DNA from: Alteraquisediminimonas sediminicola
GTDB taxonomy: Bacteria; Pseudomonadota; Alphaproteobacteria; Sphingomonadales; Sphingomonadaceae
Direction of reading: 5' to 3'
Length of the DNA stretch: 64,000 nucleotides
Assembly: GCF_019740335.1 (NCBI RefSeq)
Contig: NZ_JAHXZS010000004.1
Span: 1-64,000 of the forward strand
Shown here: positions 9,394-19,261 of the stretch, piece by piece
Position numbering within the stretch: the stretch's first letter is position 1
Layout of the letters: the number at the start of each line of letters is the position of its first letter
Translations under genes and position numbers: made by a program
Notes under the pieces: generated by a model
Database searches by the model: none
Told to the model about the DNA's origin: nothing
What the model saw: the letters and a program-made list of their open reading frames with translations, nothing else

Positions 9394-10158
9394 ATGCGGA
9401 TTTTGGTGACGAATGATGACGGCATTCATGCGCCCGGTCTGGCGTTGCTGGAACGGATTGCGCACCAATTTTCGGATGATGTCTGGGTGATCGCCCCTGC
9501 GGAAGAGCAATCCGGCGCTGGCCATTCGCTCACCTTATCCCGTCCGGTCCGGTTGCGAAGCCATGGCCTGCAGCGTTATTCAGTGACCGGGACGCCGACC
9601 GATTGCATCATGATGGCCGTTGGCCATGTGATGCAGGATTGCCTGCCCGATCTCATTCTTTCCGGCATCAATCGGGGCGCCAATCTGGCCGAAGACCTTA
9701 CCTATTCGGGCACGGTGTCGGCGGCGATGGAAGGCGCCCTTGCGGGCATTCGCTCAATCGCGCTGAGTCAGCAATATCTTCATGAAGCCGCAGCGGATTC
9801 GGTCTCTTTCTCTGCGGCGGAAGCGTGGGCTGCGCGGGTGATTGCACCGCTGCTGGACCAAAAATTTGATCATCGCACGCTGGTGAATATTAATTTTCCG
9901 CCAGTGGATGCAGATCAGGTGCATGGTGTGCGGGTCGTTCGACAGGGTTTTCGTGATTATGGCCGATTGAGGCTGGTCAAGGGAACGGACCCGCGCGGCT
10001 ATGATTATTTCTGGTTTGGCCTTGGGGAGATGATCCATACGCCGATGCAGGACACTGATCTGGAAGCTGTTGCCGATCGTTTCGTGTCGGTGACGCCGGT
10101 GCAACTCGACCTCACGCATTATGAGGTGCTGGATCAATTGCGCGCACTCTATTCATAA
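9394..10158 (+). CDS. surE: 5'/3'-nucleotidase SurE
   Basis: A 254-residue metal-dependent phosphatase of nucleoside monophosphates. The hallmark N-terminus RILVTNDDGIHAPGL supplies the paired aspartates for the metal; VTGTPTDC and SGINRGANLAEDLTYSGT form the rest of the active site. The ATG at 9394 is chosen because the first strand begins directly after it, 2 bp behind the serS stop. The next gene encodes a NlpD-like protein, which matches the surE/nlpD association known from gammaproteobacteria. Confidence 0.96.
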   Translation: MRILVTNDDGIHAPGLALLERIAHQFSDDVWVIAPAEEQSGAGHSLTLSRPVRLRSHGLQRYSVTGTPTDCIMMAVGHVMQDCLPDLILSGINRGANLAEDLTYSGTVSAAMEGALAGIRSIALSQQYLHEAAADSVSFSAAEAWAARVIAPLLDQKFDHRTLVNINFPPVDADQVHGVRVVRQGFRDYGRLRLVKGTDPRGYDYFWFGLGEMIHTPMQDTDLEAVADRFVSVTPVQLDLTHYEVLDQLRALYS

Positions 10159-10200
10159 AACGACTTGGCAGCCTTCAGGCGTAAGGCCTATGGTGGATTG

Positions 10201-11307
10201 ATGAGGAAATCTCGGCAATTCATATGCATGACATTGGTCATGTTCAGTTCGACTGCCTGCATCCCACAGACGCGGACGAAGGGCCAATCTGTAGCTGCAG
10301 TTGATCCGGCGGTACTGGGTTTGGAAGTTCCGGTCTCCTCCATTGCCGATGCATCAATATCAGTGCCGCAATCGCCGCCGACATGGAGCGGCAAGCCGGT
10401 GATGCCTAATGCAACCAGCGTGCAAGATGGAAACTATGTGGTGGTTGTCGGAGATACGTTGCGGGCGATCGGCAATCGTACCGGTGCGGGGTCAGAAGCG
10501 ATTGCAGCGGCCAATGGCCTGATTGCTCCTTTTACCATCAAGGCTGGACAGCGTTTGAGAATTCCTGGTGGCCGCTATCATCAGGTGGCATCTGGCGAGG
10601 CGGGTATCGCGATTGCGCGTGCCTATGGCACGGACTGGATTACGCTTGTCCGGTTAAACCATTTGGAACCACCCTATGTGCTGCGGATTGGCCAGCGCCT
10701 GAAATTACCGGATGATGAAACTGCCGCTCTTGTCGTTGGGGAGGATGCCGACGCGACCAAGGGAGGGGTGGCAACACGGGCGCAGGCGTTCTCCGTCAAT
10801 ATTGATGAACTGTTGGCGGGTACTGCGTTGGCAGGGGAGAGCAGGGGAAATGCCTCACCTCCGGCGGCAATCACGGCGCAGGGTGGGGAGACGGCTAAAT
10901 CCGGCGGGTTTATTTGGCCCATCGGTAACGGTCGGGTAGCCCGAGGCTTTGGTCCTTATGGGGAGGGGCGGGTCAATCGCGGCATTGATATCGCAACCTT
11001 TGAGGGGGCGGAAATCCGGGCGGCTGCGGCTGGCGTGGTTGTCTATGCCGCCCGCGATGTGGCCATGTTCGACGGCTTGATATTGTTGCGCCATGCCGAT
11101 GGCTGGACCACGGCCTATGGCTATGCGGCGGATATTCGCGTTCGAGAAGGACAGAATGTGCGCAAGGGTGATATGATCGGCTTGGTTGGGCCTGGCCCGG
11201 ATCAAGGGCCGCAGCTTCACTTTGAACTGCGCAAGGGCCAAGATCCGGTCGATCCCATGCGCTATCTTAGCAGTCAGGGCCAAGGCCAAAATCAGGTCGG
11301 GCGATAA
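10201..11307 (+). CDS. LysM/LytM (M23) lipoprotein, NlpD-like, degenerate active site
   Basis: The 368-residue protein has a lipoprotein signal (lipobox SSTAC, Cys20), two LysM peptidoglycan-binding repeats at about residues 75-120 and 123-165, a low-complexity linker, and a C-terminal LytM domain from about residue 245. The first zinc ligand of active M23 peptidases (H in HxGxD) is Asn here (NRGIDIA), and the HxH motif is reduced to one histidine (QLHFEL). Known NlpD has the same substitution and acts by activating cell-wall amidases rather than by cutting peptidoglycan, so an amidase-activator role in cell separation is the best inference. The start at 10201 is preferred over 10165 because it puts the lipobox at the usual distance. 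Confidence 0.85.
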   Translation: MRKSRQFICMTLVMFSSTACIPQTRTKGQSVAAVDPAVLGLEVPVSSIADASISVPQSPPTWSGKPVMPNATSVQDGNYVVVVGDTLRAIGNRTGAGSEAIAAANGLIAPFTIKAGQRLRIPGGRYHQVASGEAGIAIARAYGTDWITLVRLNHLEPPYVLRIGQRLKLPDDETAALVVGEDADATKGGVATRAQAFSVNIDELLAGTALAGESRGNASPPAAITAQGGETAKSGGFIWPIGNGRVARGFGPYGEGRVNRGIDIATFEGAEIRAAAAGVVVYAARDVAMFDGLILLRHADGWTTAYGYAADIRVREGQNVRKGDMIGLVGPGPDQGPQLHFELRKGQDPVDPMRYLSSQGQGQNQVGR

Positions 11308-11334
11308 TATTGAAAATATGGTCAGGACGACCAA

Positions 11335-11739
11335 TTAGCGCGCGCCCTTAATCCGTAGCCACGTGTGCTGCATTTCAAGCGCGGCTGATCGCACTTCTTG
11401 CACGCGTTCGCTATCAAAGGTGGCAATCGCCTGATTCAGGCCCGTCATCATGCCACGATATACTTGTGCGAATAAGGCGGTTGTATTGCCGCCGCGTTCA
11501 GGGTCTAGACTGGTCAGTAGCGCCGCGAGGATGGACCGCGCGCGAATCGCGCTTGGCTCTTGCGGTGATTTGGCGCCGAGGCGCATGCGTGCTGCCAGCA
11601 CATCTAGCGACTGCACCAATTCTTCATATAGGATCGTGACAAGTCCATGAGCATCGACGCTGTTCAGCCGACTGGCAAGGTCAACTTCCTGATAGCGCGC
11701 ACTGGCATCGCGCGGCTTTAGCATGGCGTAGGCTCCCAT
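11335..11739 (-). CDS. fliS: Flagellar export chaperone FliS
   Basis: A helical protein of 134 residues with the FliS pattern: YQEVDLASR near the N-terminus, then LVTILYEELVQSLDVLAARM, and a region around FAQVYRGMMTGLNQAI. FliS binds flagellin in the cytoplasm and keeps it from polymerising before export. The ATG at 11724 (beginning MLKPRDASARY) is an equally good start with its own GGGAG ribosome site. It lies 33 bp downstream of fliD in the same direction, the standard fliD-fliS order. Confidence 0.87.
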   Translation of the reverse strand: MGAYAMLKPRDASARYQEVDLASRLNSVDAHGLVTILYEELVQSLDVLAARMRLGAKSPQEPSAIRARSILAALLTSLDPERGGNTTALFAQVYRGMMTGLNQAIATFDSERVQEVRSAALEMQHTWLRIKGAR

Positions 11740-11772
11740 CAGTACATCTCGCCCATCGGTTGATCCAGACTA

Positions 11773-13149
11773 TCAATTGGATTGGTTGGACCAGAGTTGA
11801 ATCTGCTGGTCGAGATAGCTTTGCGTCGCCTTGAGTGCGCCGATCCGGTTGTCCATGGCGCTATATTGTTTTTCAAGGCGCTTGCGATAGCTTTCCGCGC
11901 GCGTTTCAACATCGGTTCGGCTAGCCGTCAGCGCATCGCCTTCACGCTTTAACCGGCTGCCAAGAACATCAAGCACTCCATCGGTGGTTGTCATTTTCTG
12001 CGCGAGGTTGCTCATCACGCTCGCAATGCCGGGGTCGCTTGTTTCGCTATGGATGGAATCGCGCAAGGGGTTGAAAATGGCCTCAACCTCATCCGGATTG
12101 GAGGCAATCACTTTTTCAAGCTTGGTCTGATCCACGCGGATGGTGCCATCCCGATTGGTGGCGATGCCGATGTCGTTGAGGCTGTTCACCGTGGCATGGC
12201 TGGTCACGGCGCGGTTGAGCAAGCCATTTAATTCCCGGTCCAGCCCGACCAACACCTGACCGCCGCTATTCGCAGTCCGCGCCTTGCCGAGGTCGGTCTT
12301 GAGTGTATTGAATGCCGACACAAAATCTTTGAGGGTTTGACGCAGTGTATCGGTCGAGCGGTCCGCGCCCAGCTGGATCGGCGTTGCGGCATTCGCCTGT
12401 TTCAAGGTCAATTCTACGCCCGGCACGGCATCGCTGATCGTGTTCGTGGTGCGGGACATTTCGATCCCATCAACGAAGAACAGTGCGTCTTGCGCCGATT
12501 GACCGAGTGTCATGCCACTGGCGCCGCCATTATATGCAAAGCGCGATAGCGCCGGTTCGCTGCTGGCCGAAGGGGTGAGTGAAAAGGCATTGGCCGCACC
12601 CGTTGAGCCCTTCATGACCAGACGGCTGCCCGCGTTGTCGCTGACAATGCTGGCGGTCACAGAACTGCCAGTGGCATTTATCGCATCCCGCAGGCCGGTC
12701 AGGCTGTCGTTGCTAACGGAGATAATGATGTCGTGCGCCGTGCCGCCTATGTTGAGCGTGAGCTTGCCCTGTCCCACGGCGGTGGTGGCGCTGGCCTGAT
12801 AAGGCGAATACAGGGTCTGCGCGCGCGCCAATTGATTGACGGTGACGGAGGACGCAAGACTGCCGAGCAGGCTGCCGGACAGGGCTTTTGCCTCTATCGC
12901 GGCTGTGTTCGAACTTGTGGGTTGGGTACGTAACGTGCCACCTGCGACGAGATCAGACAGCGATGAGGCAAAGCCTTCGAGGTCGGATCGGGCTTGGGCA
13001 AGCGCACTGACCTTCGCCTGATTCGCGTTGGCCATTGTCTTGATACGGTCGAGTTTCGGCTGGCTTGAAGCTGCCGTAAGGTCGCTGACCAGCTTGGCGG
13101 TGTCGATGCCTGAACCGAAACCCAGGCTATTGGCGATCGACGTTGTCAT
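11773..13149 (-). CDS. fliD: Flagellar filament capping protein FliD (hook-associated protein 2)
   Basis: The 458-residue protein has the FliD architecture: an N-terminal helical region (TSIANSLGFGSGIDTAKLV, with the GSGID motif), beta-rich middle domains, and a C-terminal coiled coil ending SAMDNRIGALKATQSYL. FliD caps the growing filament and directs flagellin assembly. The gene sits on the opposite strand from the flanking nlpD-like and pcm-like genes, so the flagellar pair is an inverted insert between them. I do not see a clear sigma-28 or sigma-54 promoter in the 163 bp upstream. Confidence 0.92.
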   Translation of the reverse strand: MTTSIANSLGFGSGIDTAKLVSDLTAASSQPKLDRIKTMANANQAKVSALAQARSDLEGFASSLSDLVAGGTLRTQPTSSNTAAIEAKALSGSLLGSLASSVTVNQLARAQTLYSPYQASATTAVGQGKLTLNIGGTAHDIIISVSNDSLTGLRDAINATGSSVTASIVSDNAGSRLVMKGSTGAANAFSLTPSASSEPALSRFAYNGGASGMTLGQSAQDALFFVDGIEMSRTTNTISDAVPGVELTLKQANAATPIQLGADRSTDTLRQTLKDFVSAFNTLKTDLGKARTANSGGQVLVGLDRELNGLLNRAVTSHATVNSLNDIGIATNRDGTIRVDQTKLEKVIASNPDEVEAIFNPLRDSIHSETSDPGIASVMSNLAQKMTTTDGVLDVLGSRLKREGDALTASRTDVETRAESYRKRLEKQYSAMDNRIGALKATQSYLDQQIQLWSNQSN

Positions 13150-13312
13150 GGCATTGCTCCTTCTGGCCTTGATAACGACAGGCGTTCAGATGGATTAAGT
13201 TCGCTGGGGTAGGTCACGCCCGGCCTTGGCGGCGGACGGATAAACCGCTAAGAACCAGATTGACCCTAGTGTATTGCGGTTATAGGACAGTCACTGCAAG
13301 GATGTATGACAC

Positions 13313-13969
13313 GTGACCCACCAGAATTTTGATCAGATGCGCCACGCCATGATCGTGAGCCAGCTTCGCACGAATGCCGTTAATGACCCGCGCATTCTTG
13401 ATGCCTTTGCCATCGTCCCGCGTGAACGTTTCGTGCCGGTCGAACGTAGCGCCGTTGCGTATGTCGATGTTGCCGTGCCGCTGGACGAAAAGGGGCGTGC
13501 GCTTAATCCCACGCTGACGTCTGCGCGGTTGATTGCTGAGATAAGCCCGGATGTCGGGGCCTCGGTATTGCTGATCGGTGCGGCGACCGGTTATCTTGCC
13601 AATGTTCTGGCCCGCATGGGTTGTCGCGTGACGGCGGTGGAATCCGATGCCGCACTGGCCACCAAGGCCCGCGCTTTGCTGGCGGATGAGCCATTGGTGA
13701 CCTTAGTTGAAGGCCCGCTTGCCGATGGTGCACCGACGCAGGCCCCCTTTGATGCGCTGATTATTGATGGCGCAGTCGAATCGCTGCCGAAATCACTGGT
13801 CGCGCAATTGTGCGATGGCGGGCAGGCTGCTTATGTTTTTGCGGATCGCGGCGTTACCCGTCTTTGTGCCGGTCCACGGATTGGCGGTAGCCTGAGCGCG
13901 CAGCCATTTATCGAAATGCAGGCCGTGTCATTGCCCGGTTTTGCGCCAGTGGCTGGTTTTACATTTTAA
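13313..13969 (+). CDS. Protein-L-isoaspartate O-methyltransferase-like protein
   Basis: A 218-residue SAM-dependent methyltransferase fold starting with GTG. The N-terminus (MRHAMIVSQLRTNAVNDPRIL..FAIVPRERFVP) is the Pcm family signature. The SAM loop reads LLIGAATGYLANVLARMG, where repair enzymes have EIGTGSGY, and the usual TISQP-type segment is replaced by NPTLTSARL. Family membership is clear, but isoaspartate repair activity is less certain. Alphaproteobacteria often carry this divergent Pcm just before a TolC-family gene, as here. Confidence 0.82.
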   Translation: MTHQNFDQMRHAMIVSQLRTNAVNDPRILDAFAIVPRERFVPVERSAVAYVDVAVPLDEKGRALNPTLTSARLIAEISPDVGASVLLIGAATGYLANVLARMGCRVTAVESDAALATKARALLADEPLVTLVEGPLADGAPTQAPFDALIIDGAVESLPKSLVAQLCDGGQAAYVFADRGVTRLCAGPRIGGSLSAQPFIEMQAVSLPGFAPVAGFTF

Positions 13970-13984
13970 AGGGATAGGTTGATC

Positions 13985-15430
13985 ATGGGTCGTATTCCCC
14001 AGCTAATGGCGTCTGCTCTGGGATTGACCCTTGTCATCGGGGCGGCAAGTGCTGTGTCAGGTGAAACCCTTGGCGATGCGCTGCTGCGGACCTATGCGAC
14101 CAATCCTACCCTGACATCGGCGCGTGCCGATTTGCGGGCGACGGATGCCGGGGCGGGGGTCGCACGTTCCGCCGCGCGGCCAAGGTTTTCTGGTACGGCG
14201 GGTTTGACGCAGAGCTTCAACGGTATCGGGACGCTTGATGAAAACGGGCGGTCGTTGACCCTTGGCGCGGATGTGTCGGTCCCATTATATGCTGGAGGCG
14301 CGATCAGCAGCGGCGTCCGGGGTGCAAATGAGCGCGTGTATGCAGGGCGTGCGAATTTGCGTGCTACCGAAGGCACGGTGTTCACCGATGTGGTGGCGGC
14401 ATATATGGACGTCACGCTGACGCGCGCCGTGGTGGCGCTCAACCGCAATCAGGTGGATGTGTTGACCACCAATTTGGAAGCGACTCGTGATCGTTTTGAA
14501 ATTGGCGATCTGACCAAGACCGATGTGGCTCAGTCTGAGGCGCGTCTTGCGTTGGCCAATAGTGCGCTTGCGAAGGCCGAGGGCAATCTTGTCGCCGCTG
14601 ATGAAAATTATCTGCGCTTGACGGGCGGCCCGGCGGGCGAACTTGATGTGCCGCCGCCATTGCCACCGCTGCCGGATACGCTTGATGCGGTCACGGATGT
14701 GGCCTTGGCCGAAAATCCTGAATTGGCCGCCGCTGCTGCCACCGCCAAGGCCGCGCGCGCCGATGTCGATCATGTGCGCGCCAGTCGTCTGCCGACATTG
14801 AGTGCGGTAGTTGGCGCCAGTTACAATGATTATCTCGGCACATTGGATGAGGCGATGGGCCAGCCCGGCGCCTCGGTCGATCAGGTGCAAACTACCAGCC
14901 GAATCGGCCTGTCTGCGCGATTGCCTCTCTATCAGGGTGGCGAGGCCGGTGCGCGGGTCCGGCAGAGTCGCGAACAGGAAAATGCGGCGCGAGAACGTCA
15001 AATTGGGGTGGAGCGGTTCGTGATCGCCAAGGCGCGATCAGCTTTTGCGCGCTATCGGGCCGCACTTGATTCGATCACTTCAAATGAAAAGGCGGTTGCA
15101 GCCAGCCGCTTGGCGCTGGAAGGCAATCGCGCAGAAAATAGCGTTGGCACGCGCTCTGTGCTTGATGTGCTCGATGCCGAACAGGAACTGCTCAATAGCG
15201 AGGTCGCGCTCGCGACGGCCCGCCGTGATGCCTATGTCGCGGGGTTTGAATTGTTGAACGCACTCGGGCGCGCCGAAATGAAGGATATGAACCTCGAAGG
15301 CGGGGTCCTTTACGATCCGCTCGTCAATTATAAGTCAGTGTCGAACCAATTGTCGGATTGGTCCGATGGGGATGCTCGTCCGACCATCGCCACTCATAGT
15401 TACGGACCCGTCGCGCCACCTAAAAAATGA
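13985..15430 (+). CDS. tolC: TolC-family outer membrane efflux protein
   Basis: The 481-residue protein starts with a signal peptide (about 27 residues) followed by the two duplicated TolC halves. Each half shows the long-helix and beta-strand repeat pattern, for example GDLTKTDVAQSEARLALA in the first and GTRSVLDVLDAEQELLNSE in the second. TolC proteins form the outer-membrane channel used by type I secretion and multidrug pumps. The first in-frame ATG is at 13985; a TTG two codons upstream is possible. It is 15 bp after pcm and followed within 15 bp by popZ, so the three are likely one operon. Confidence 0.92.
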   Translation: MGRIPQLMASALGLTLVIGAASAVSGETLGDALLRTYATNPTLTSARADLRATDAGAGVARSAARPRFSGTAGLTQSFNGIGTLDENGRSLTLGADVSVPLYAGGAISSGVRGANERVYAGRANLRATEGTVFTDVVAAYMDVTLTRAVVALNRNQVDVLTTNLEATRDRFEIGDLTKTDVAQSEARLALANSALAKAEGNLVAADENYLRLTGGPAGELDVPPPLPPLPDTLDAVTDVALAENPELAAAAATAKAARADVDHVRASRLPTLSAVVGASYNDYLGTLDEAMGQPGASVDQVQTTSRIGLSARLPLYQGGEAGARVRQSREQENAARERQIGVERFVIAKARSAFARYRAALDSITSNEKAVAASRLALEGNRAENSVGTRSVLDVLDAEQELLNSEVALATARRDAYVAGFELLNALGRAEMKDMNLEGGVLYDPLVNYKSVSNQLSDWSDGDARPTIATHSYGPVAPPKK

Positions 15431-15445
15431 GGGGTGACAGCGACC

Positions 15446-15973
15446 ATGAATTACGCAATATTCAAGCCTATGTCGGCACTTAATCAAGAATCATCGATGG
15501 AAGAGATCCTCGCATCGATCAAGCGGATCATCGCGGAGGACAGCCATGCGTCCACGCGTTCAGCTGCGAAGAATTCCAATGGCTCTCATATTCGTGCGGT
15601 GTCGGATGATGTCGATGGCGACTTTGCCGAGCAGGTGCTGGAATTGACTGACCCCGTCGGTTTTACGCCGCCCGCTATGGAAACGGGCCAACATGGGCAT
15701 GCGCCTGCAGCGACACAGGCGACGAACAATGCTGATTTGGTGTCCGATATTTCAGTTCAGGCTACGCGTCAGGCGTTGGAAGCTTTGTCTTCGGTGGTGG
15801 TGCGTGCGCCATTAGCCCATGCTGGCGTAGTTGGAAGCCCGAGCGTCACGACGCTTGATGATCTAGTCGTGGATATGCTGCGCCCGATGCTGAAACAATG
15901 GTTGGACCAACATCTCCCTGAAATCGTCGAGGTGATGGTGCAGCGTGAAATTGCCCGGATCACCGGTAAATAG
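15446..15973 (+). CDS. popZ: PopZ/DUF2497-family polar organising protein
   Basis: The protein has the two conserved ends of the family: SSMEEILASIKRIIAEDS near the N-terminus and a C-terminal helix pair (LDDLVVDMLRPMLKQWLDQHLPEIV, ending in a VQREIARI helix). Between them is an acidic, low-complexity linker. In Caulobacter, PopZ forms a matrix at the cell pole that anchors ParB-bound chromosome origins. An AGGGG site sits about 12 bases before the ATG at 15446; a GTG at 15434 and an ATG at 15470 are alternatives. It follows tolC, its common neighbour in alphaproteobacteria. Confidence 0.85.
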   Translation: MNYAIFKPMSALNQESSMEEILASIKRIIAEDSHASTRSAAKNSNGSHIRAVSDDVDGDFAEQVLELTDPVGFTPPAMETGQHGHAPAATQATNNADLVSDISVQATRQALEALSSVVVRAPLAHAGVVGSPSVTTLDDLVVDMLRPMLKQWLDQHLPEIVEVMVQREIARITGK

Positions 15974-16161
15974 ATTGCGACCGGCCTAGCTTTCAGCGCA
16001 ATAGTCGGCCCAGTATCCTCGCCCAAGGCGAAGGCGGGCGATTGTCTGCTGCTGATGCTGACTAAGTCACGCTCTATATTCGTATAAGGCCGGATGTTAT
16101 TCGGCGGGATCGCTGTGCCGGTCATTGCACATAGGCATGCTTTTCCCCATATCCATCTGCG

Positions 16162-18345
16162 ATGGCAATCCAGATCCGCACCTCGCTCGATGAGCCGGAA
16201 GCAGCACAAAGCTTCATTCCCCACCGCCCGGAACGGCCCGATAAGGCCGAGGGTGGCAAGGCGTTCAAATTGGTCGCGGAATATGAACCCGCGGGCGATC
16301 AGCCCACGGCTATTGCAGAACTTGTGGCACAGATTGAGGGCGGTGAGCGCGATCAGGTACTATTGGGCGTCACCGGCTCCGGTAAGACGTTCACCATGGC
16401 CAAGGTGGTGGAAACGCTCCAGCGCCCGGCGCTGATATTGGCCCCCAACAAGACATTGGCGGCCCAGCTTTATGGCGAGTTCAAGAGCTTCTTTCCCGAC
16501 AATGCGGTCGAGTTTTTCGTCTCTTATTATGATTATTATCAACCGGAAGCCTATGTCGCGCGGACCGATACCTATATCGAAAAGGAATCCTCGGTAAATG
16601 AGGCGATCGACCGGATGCGCCACTCTGCCACTCGGTCGTTGCTGGAGCGCGATGACGTACTGATCGTCGCCTCGGTGTCATGCATCTATGGCATCGGTTC
16701 GGTCGAAACCTATTCGGCGATGATTTTCGACCTGAAAAAGGGACAAATGGCCGATCAGCGCGAGATCATTCGTCAATTGGTCAGCCTGCAATACAAGCGC
16801 AATGATGCGGCATTCCAGCGCGGCATGTTCCGGGTGCGCGGGGATAATCTGGAAATCTTCCCCTCGCATTATGAAGATACGGCGTGGCGGATCAGCTTTT
16901 TTGGCGATGAGATTGAGGAAATTACCGAATTTGATCCGCTGACGGGCAAGAAGGTCGCCGCGCTTGATAGCGTGCGGGTCTATGCGAACAGCCATTATGT
17001 CATGCCGGGACCAACGCTGAAACAGGCGATGGAGGCGATCAAAGCGGAGCTTGGGCTGCGGCTGGAGGAGCTGAAGCGCGAGAATAAGCTGCTGGAGGCG
17101 CAAAGGCTGGAACAGCGCACCCATTTCGATCTGGAAATGATCGCCGCTACCGGCAGTTGCGCGGGGATTGAGAATTACTCTCGCTTCCTGACGGGCCGCG
17201 CACCGGGCGAACCGCCGCCGACATTGTTCGAATATCTGCCAGAAAATGCGATGCTGTTCGTTGATGAAAGCCATCAGATGATCGGCCAGTTGGGCGGCAT
17301 GGCGCGGGGCGATCATAAACGGAAGTTCACGCTGGCCGAATATGGCTTCCGCCTGCCCAGTTGCATCGATAACCGACCCTTAAGGTTCGAGGAATGGAAC
17401 GCGATGCGCCCGCAATCGGTGTTCGTTTCAGCCACGCCGGGGCCGTGGGAGATGGAGCAGACGGGTGGCGTGTTCACCGAACAGGTGATCCGCCCGACCG
17501 GCCTGATCGACCCGCCGGTTGAAATCCGGCCGGTTGAACATCAGGTCGATGATTTGATGCACGAGGCGAAAAAGGTAGCGGCGCTCGGTTATCGCACGCT
17601 TGCCACCACATTGACCAAGCGGATGGCTGAAGACCTGACCGAATATATGCATGAAGCCGGTCTGCGCGTGCGGTATATGCATTCCGATATCGAAACGCTG
17701 GAACGGATCGAATTGATCCGTGACCTGCGGCTTGGCGTTTATGATGTGCTGATCGGCATCAACCTGTTGCGTGAAGGGTTGGATATCCCTGAATGTGGCT
17801 TGGTGGCCATTCTTGATGCGGACAAGGAAGGGTTCTTGCGATCTGAAACCTCGCTGGTCCAAACTATCGGTCGCGCGGCGCGTAATGTCGATGGCCGCGT
17901 CATCCTATATGCCGACAAGATGACGGGCAGCATGGAGCGGGCGATACAGGAAACCGACCGCCGCCGGGCCAAGCAGCAAGCCTATAATGAGGCACACGGC
18001 ATCACGCCGGCAACGATCAAGCGCGATATATCCGATATCGTCGGCCATCTGGCCAGTCGGGATCAGGTCACGGTCGACACCGGGGTGGAGGATCTGCCGC
18101 ATTTGGTGGGCCATAATTTGCGCAAGTTCATCGATGAACTGGACAAGAAGATGCGCGTCGCCGCTGCCGATCTTGATTTCGAGGAAGCTGCCCGTTTGCG
18201 CGATGAAATCCGCGTGTTGGAGGCGCAGGAATTGGGCGTTCCTGCCCAGCGTCCATTGGGTCGCGCGGTCGAGGGGCGTCCCGGCACGCGCAAAACGCGC
18301 TTTGGCAAGCAGCAACAGGCGCGCGCGAGCAAAAGGGGCCGTTAA
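16162..18345 (+). CDS. uvrB: Excinuclease ABC subunit B
   Basis: UvrB verifies DNA damage after UvrA and recruits UvrC in nucleotide excision repair. The 727-residue protein shows Walker [15 protein letters not shown], the beta-hairpin region [11 protein letters not shown], the helicase motif VDESHQ, motif [11 protein letters not shown], and a C-terminal UVR domain ([20 protein letters not shown]) that binds UvrC. I see no GTTC-N7-GTTC SOS box in the 188 bp upstream, although many uvrB genes have one. The 36-residue N-terminal extension before the [10 protein letters not shown] segment is slightly long for the family. Confidence 0.97.
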   Translation: MAIQIRTSLDEPEAAQSFIPHRPERPDKAEGGKAFKLVAEYEPAGDQPTAIAELVAQIEGGERDQVLLGVTGSGKTFTMAKVVETLQRPALILAPNKTLAAQLYGEFKSFFPDNAVEFFVSYYDYYQPEAYVARTDTYIEKESSVNEAIDRMRHSATRSLLERDDVLIVASVSCIYGIGSVETYSAMIFDLKKGQMADQREIIRQLVSLQYKRNDAAFQRGMFRVRGDNLEIFPSHYEDTAWRISFFGDEIEEITEFDPLTGKKVAALDSVRVYANSHYVMPGPTLKQAMEAIKAELGLRLEELKRENKLLEAQRLEQRTHFDLEMIAATGSCAGIENYSRFLTGRAPGEPPPTLFEYLPENAMLFVDESHQMIGQLGGMARGDHKRKFTLAEYGFRLPSCIDNRPLRFEEWNAMRPQSVFVSATPGPWEMEQTGGVFTEQVIRPTGLIDPPVEIRPVEHQVDDLMHEAKKVAALGYRTLATTLTKRMAEDLTEYMHEAGLRVRYMHSDIETLERIELIRDLRLGVYDVLIGINLLREGLDIPECGLVAILDADKEGFLRSETSLVQTIGRAARNVDGRVILYADKMTGSMERAIQETDRRRAKQQAYNEAHGITPATIKRDISDIVGHLASRDQVTVDTGVEDLPHLVGHNLRKFIDELDKKMRVAAADLDFEEAARLRDEIRVLEAQELGVPAQRPLGRAVEGRPGTRKTRFGKQQQARASKRGR

Positions 18346-18385
18346 GCCCATTACGCCATATATGCGCGCATTGATTTAGAGCCGC

Positions 18386-19222
18386 TTAAGTCAGAACGCA
18401 GGTCTCGATCCATGCGATGATTTCGGCGCGTCGCCGCTTGTCATCGGTGATGTCTTCATCAATCCCCAATTGCCAGCCAATGCCGATCTCTGCTGAATTA
18501 GCAGCGAGCGCCACCAGCTTGTTGCGATAGGCGATCAGTTCATCATTGTTGGCGAAAAACCCCTGTGCCACCATGTCATCCGAATATAATGTATAAAGCT
18601 GGACAATCTGCTGGAGATCGAATTCCGGGTGATATTGCACTGCCCATGCAATAGATCGCCCGAGTGGGATGAGCGCGGCCTGTACCCGGCTGTGGCTATT
18701 CGATGCGAGCAAGGTCGCATTATCGGGCAGGCGGCTGACCTCATCATAATGGATGCACAAAGCATCAAATACCAAACCCTTGCCTCCGAATATCTGATGG
18801 TCCCGGCCTTCCGGCAAGGCGTAAATTTTGCGCGCGATCCCGACTTCGCGCCCGCGCGGGTTGCTGATCACCATGCCGCCCGCCGCCATCACGAGAATTT
18901 GCAGACCCCAGCAACTGCCGAAAATCGGCAAGCCATGATCCGCTGCTTCTTTGGTCAGGGCGATCTGGTTGGTCACGGCAAAATCGGTGTCATAAGCATG
19001 CAGCGCAGATCCGGTGATCACGAATCCGTCATAATCCGACCATGTCCGGCTATATGGCATCACACCATCCGGGTCGGCCCCGTTCAATATATCCAGTTCA
19101 ATGTCCGGAAATTCCGCCGAGATCGCAATGGCGTAAATTTCGCTGGATGAACGGACGCCAATGGCGCGGGACTGGGCGCGCTTGTCGGCGGTATTGCCCT
19201 CTAGCAACAACAGGCGGGTCAT
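18386..19222 (-). CDS. Class I glutamine amidotransferase-like protein
   Basis: A stand-alone 278-residue class I amidotransferase domain. The nucleophile is in PIFGSCWGLQIL (Cys104), and the His-Glu pair of the triad in VQYHPEFD near residue 200. It resembles the GMP-synthase-type single-domain proteins that use glutamine as nitrogen donor or hydrolyse gamma-glutamyl compounds; the partner or substrate is not clear from sequence. The about 80 residues after the triad (ending EIIAWIETCVLT) form a family-specific extension. It is convergent with uvrB. Confidence 0.8.
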   Translation of the reverse strand: MTRLLLLEGNTADKRAQSRAIGVRSSSEIYAIAISAEFPDIELDILNGADPDGVMPYSRTWSDYDGFVITGSALHAYDTDFAVTNQIALTKEAADHGLPIFGSCWGLQILVMAAGGMVISNPRGREVGIARKIYALPEGRDHQIFGGKGLVFDALCIHYDEVSRLPDNATLLASNSHSRVQAALIPLGRSIAWAVQYHPEFDLQQIVQLYTLYSDDMVAQGFFANNDELIAYRNKLVALAANSAEIGIGWQLGIDEDITDDKRRRAEIIAWIETCVLT

Positions 19223-19261
19223 ATATCTCCATTCATCGCGCTGATTGGTCTAGACTGATAA

